DNA from: Phallusia mammillata
Taxonomy: Eukaryota > Chordata > Ascidiacea > Phlebobranchia > Ascidiidae
Reading direction: 5' to 3'
Length of the DNA stretch: 64,000 nucleotides
Assembly: GCA_003260075.1 (NCBI GenBank)
Contig: QLIY01000641.1
Location: forward strand, 1 to 64,000
The notes under the pieces are model-generated. The model worked only from the letters and a program-made list of their open reading frames with translations, made no database searches and was not told the DNA's origin. The position numbers were made by a program, and so were the translations under genes. Position 1 is the first letter of the stretch. Every line of letters starts with the position of its first letter. Below are positions 61,342-64,000 of the stretch, one piece after another.

Positions 61342-63678
61342 TTACTTTCCATAAGTGCACACAACACAGCGAACTTCCCAGCCATCAACATACGGTTCAC
61401 ATGGAATATTATAACCGCAATCCATTTCAACAACATGTAGATGTGCCCCACCCTGATTGCCCTTGGTACCAGGAATAGCTTGTGGTTGTTCATCCACACA
61501 CAGAAACGTGAAGGCGTGTTTGTTATTATATGCCCCCGTCATTAAATAGCCTTTGTATTCCTCTGTCCAACCGCTAGGGCACTTTTCGCGACTTGGTATC
61601 ATGATCTAGATATACAAAGACACGATGCTTTTACATTTTGGTGTTAAAGACAGCTTACAATATAACATGTCGATGTCAAGCAATTGATCCATTTCTGTAA
61701 AATTTCTCTTTCATTATGTTATTTTTTTGTCATTTCTTAGCTTTCGATAAGCTTAGCATATTTTAAACTTTAAGAAGCAAAAAATCCTCTATGATACGCG
61801 TGGTGTACAGATTCTTAGCGGACATGGAATATATGTAGCTCATAAACTGATGTGTGGTCACAACGTGCACATCAATTGTTGCTCACAGTGTTCCCAAACA
61901 CACTCAGGAAGCTTGTGTGTATGCCCAGACACACAAAAAACTACAGGAAACATTTTGAAGACCCACTGGGGATACACTTTGCTCATAGAAACGGTTGGAC
62001 GTGGACTTAATACTGATCAAGTTGCCTCCCAGATACAAACCTGAACCGTACTGTACTGCACTAGGCACACAGCGCATGGTACGCCTTGGTACTGCAAGGA
62101 ACTTTCTTCAACCAGCGACAAGTCGAAGAGAGGTTTCGCCCACGAACCATCCATGTACTCGGCTCCGTAAATCCATGTTGATCCTAAAGCGTATATCAGC
62201 CGCTTCAGGTTAAACGAAGAGTCCAAATAATGACAACTTATCAAACGTAATTTAAACAGTTGATTGTAACTTTCAATTGCATGTTTTATTAAAATTTGGA
62301 TTGTTATTTAAAGAAATTTGTTTTAAAGACTCGGCTTAAGGCCACACAGAAAGTCACTTTGCAGTTTTTTTCACAAATAGTCAACTGGGTTTATAAGATC
62401 TCGCTGTCAGTTTGTCAGAAGTTGAAATCTAACTGTCTAAACTCTGAAACCTAATTTGAGTCTCACCTTGGCCTCCAAGGATGTACTTTTCAGGCGTATA
62501 AGTTACGTTGTGGTGAAGACAGAGATGATTAGAGCCTCCGCCAACGTGATTGTAAAAACTTCCACCGACATATCCTGCAATTAAACCCTCTACTTAAAAA
62601 AGTACCGAGTATTTTAGTTGACTGTCAAAACCATATAGTGTCTATAAACTGATTTTGAATCCCTGGTCTAAAATGTCATGAAACACTTTAAGGCGGTTTA
62701 GTTGCAAACTGCATCTAGGATGACCCTGGGAGCCAAAATGAGCTTTATTTGTGTTAACCGTTAGATGGCACAATAGAGGCGTTGTTAGGCGTCGCAGAAC
62801 CAATATAACTGTGTGTGATTTGTCTGGTTACTAAAGTTTCTTTGAAGTGACAAAAACTTACCATGGTATACGATTTCGGTGTTTTCTTTTGATGGACAGT
62901 TGTTTCTTCCCCACCTTACATAAGTCACACCTAAAGTTAGACAAACGTTTGGTCATTTTTGTAAAACATAAACTAAATCATTTCAATTCAACGCTATAAC
63001 TACCTTCTTTATTACATTGCCACATAGATACAACAAAATGGAAAATTTAATATGATCTAAGATACTGGTCATTTTAGGAAAGCATAAAATTTTCACTATT
63101 TACACTTGTTCAGAAAAGCGGTGAACATACAGTTAACCTCAATCCTGGCATATTGATGTAATCGCCAAAAAAGTAAATCTTACCTATGTTAGGAGATAGT
63201 GTAGTTGGCACATCATTCTCAAACATATCAGTCTGCATTATAACTTAGATTTATTAGGTACATTTTTTACGAATTAATGCTATTTGTTTTAAGTACCTCT
63301 GATCTTTTTTTGATTACATGATGCTGTTTCTGCAACTGGGTTACCTTGGTTTCTTTCAAATTGGCAATTTCATTTTGTAGTCTGTAAAATAGGACACTTT
63401 CAACTGTGCATAGGACATAAAGATATACAGCCTACATTTGTGGCCAATTTTAAAGAATTTAGTGCGCGAATGCTTACAATAGCCTATGCACGACTTATTT
63501 AGTTTACTTTAACATTAAAAACGGAAAGAAATATTTTAACCCACCTGTTTATTACTTTGTATGTTTGATGTGTAAATGTAATTGTTCCTATCACAACAAG
63601 CAATAGCAAAACTCCAACAAGAATAAACTTCTTTCCACCACCTCTTCGGACTGATTTTGTGTAAGTTTGAATACGCAT
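61342..63678 (-). CDS. Type II membrane protein with short-chain collagen C4-like ectodomain
   Basis: Exons, 5' to 3': 63545-63678 (ATG), 63297-63381, 63184-63232, 62862-62930, 62467-62574, 62041-62183 and 61342-61605 (TAA). All phases agree; 283 residues. A short basic N-terminus precedes one hydrophobic helix (about residues 19-35) with no cleavable signal, so type II topology is likely. A coiled-coil-like segment follows (LQNEIANLKETKVTQLQ). The ectodomain has TYVRWGRNNCP, YVGGSFYNHVGGGSNHLCL, IYGAEY, GVPCAVCLV, MIPSREKCPSGWTEEYKGYLM, and CGYNIPCEPYVDGWEVRCVVC. This matches predicted short-chain collagen C4-like proteins of invertebrates as I know them. No Gly-X-Y collagen repeat is present. 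The start is the first ATG; upstream in-frame codons are not ATG. Function is unknown; matrix or surface recognition is inferred. The 62041 donor (gtttgt) is weak. Confidence 0.85.
61838..62010 (+). repeat. Dispersed repeat copy (same family as 32030-32330)
   Basis: It shares cataaactgatgtgtggtcac, acgtgcacatc and gcttgtgtgtatgcc with the tandem units at 32030-32330. It lies in the last intron of the collagen-like gene. Confidence 0.6.
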
Positions 63679-64000
63679 GCTTCTCTTGATTAGTGGCACA
63701 AGGAAATGACCAAAACGACTATTGTTGGTAAAATCAGAACAGCGAAGGGTTAAATTAAATTAATTTGGCAGCGAGTTTGGCAATTTGTGCCATTGCTAAC
63801 AACGTTTTTTGCAGGGGGTATTATGCATTGCATCTGCAAGTATTGCTAAAATTTTGTCTGGCGTTTTAGAATGTTGGCTTAGTTTGTGATTATAACCTTT
63901 TTCTGCCCTGACTCAATGAACTGCGCTGGGTGAAATATTTTTAACGTTCAGAAATGATAATTAAATGTATGTTATAGAAATGCATAACTAGAGTGGTTAT
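63679..64000. other. Upstream region of the collagen-like gene
   Basis: It should hold the 5' UTR and promoter of the minus-strand gene ending at 63678. No further exon or clear motif is seen before the window edge. Confidence 0.4.

Overview
The window is nuclear DNA of an animal. It has AT-rich introns of a few hundred bases to about 3 kb, GT-AG splicing and AATAAA signals. Its families are typical of invertebrate deuterostomes: CUB repeats, a C-type lectin, a ZU5-UPA protein, a receptor tyrosine kinase, a short-chain-collagen-like membrane protein and a selenium-binding protein. I think an ascidian tunicate (Ciona-like) is most likely, from gene style and from the high divergence between what look like unmerged alleles. 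That placement is inference. Nothing prokaryotic or viral was seen.

Layout. 1-9 kb (+): the 3' end of one copy and all of a second copy of an unrecognised tandem gene. 10.5-13.6 kb (+): a secreted C-type lectin with two candidate signal-peptide first exons. 15.8-23.1 kb (+): a secreted protein of four CUB domains, each encoded by two exons. 23.1-25.5 kb: repeats, a small hAT element and a 300-bp-arm palindrome. 25.5-36.8 kb (-): selenium-binding protein 1, with one exon cut by a gap. 36.8-43.9 kb: no gene recognised. 43.9-50.3 kb (+): an NLR-like gene with leucine-rich repeats followed by ZU5 and UPA domains. 50.7-60.0 kb (-): a receptor tyrosine kinase with FN3 and EGF domains. 61.3-63.7 kb (-): a type II membrane protein with a short-chain collagen C4-like ectodomain. 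Most products are secreted or membrane proteins, or possible innate-immune or recognition proteins; no shared pathway can be shown.

A strong non-biological signature overlies the window. About 33 pure C or G runs are present. Runs of 10-14 bases usually sit between two near-identical copies of the flanking DNA. Four of the five runs longer than 30 bases have no flanking repeat and seem to stand in for missing sequence. All runs are C up to 16.4 kb and all are G from 28.6 kb. This fits scaffold gaps written as one letter, with overlapping allelic contig ends left unmerged, and with the left and right parts built in opposite orientation. The join would lie between 23.1 and 25.5 kb, where the palindrome is. 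The duplicated exons should be read as one exon until this is tested.

The gene models were assembled by hand from splice sites with matching reading phase. The most interesting gene is the LRR-ZU5-UPA gene. Its order resembles NLRP1 and PIDD1, and it has His-Phe-Cys where I would expect the His-Phe-Ser autoproteolysis site.
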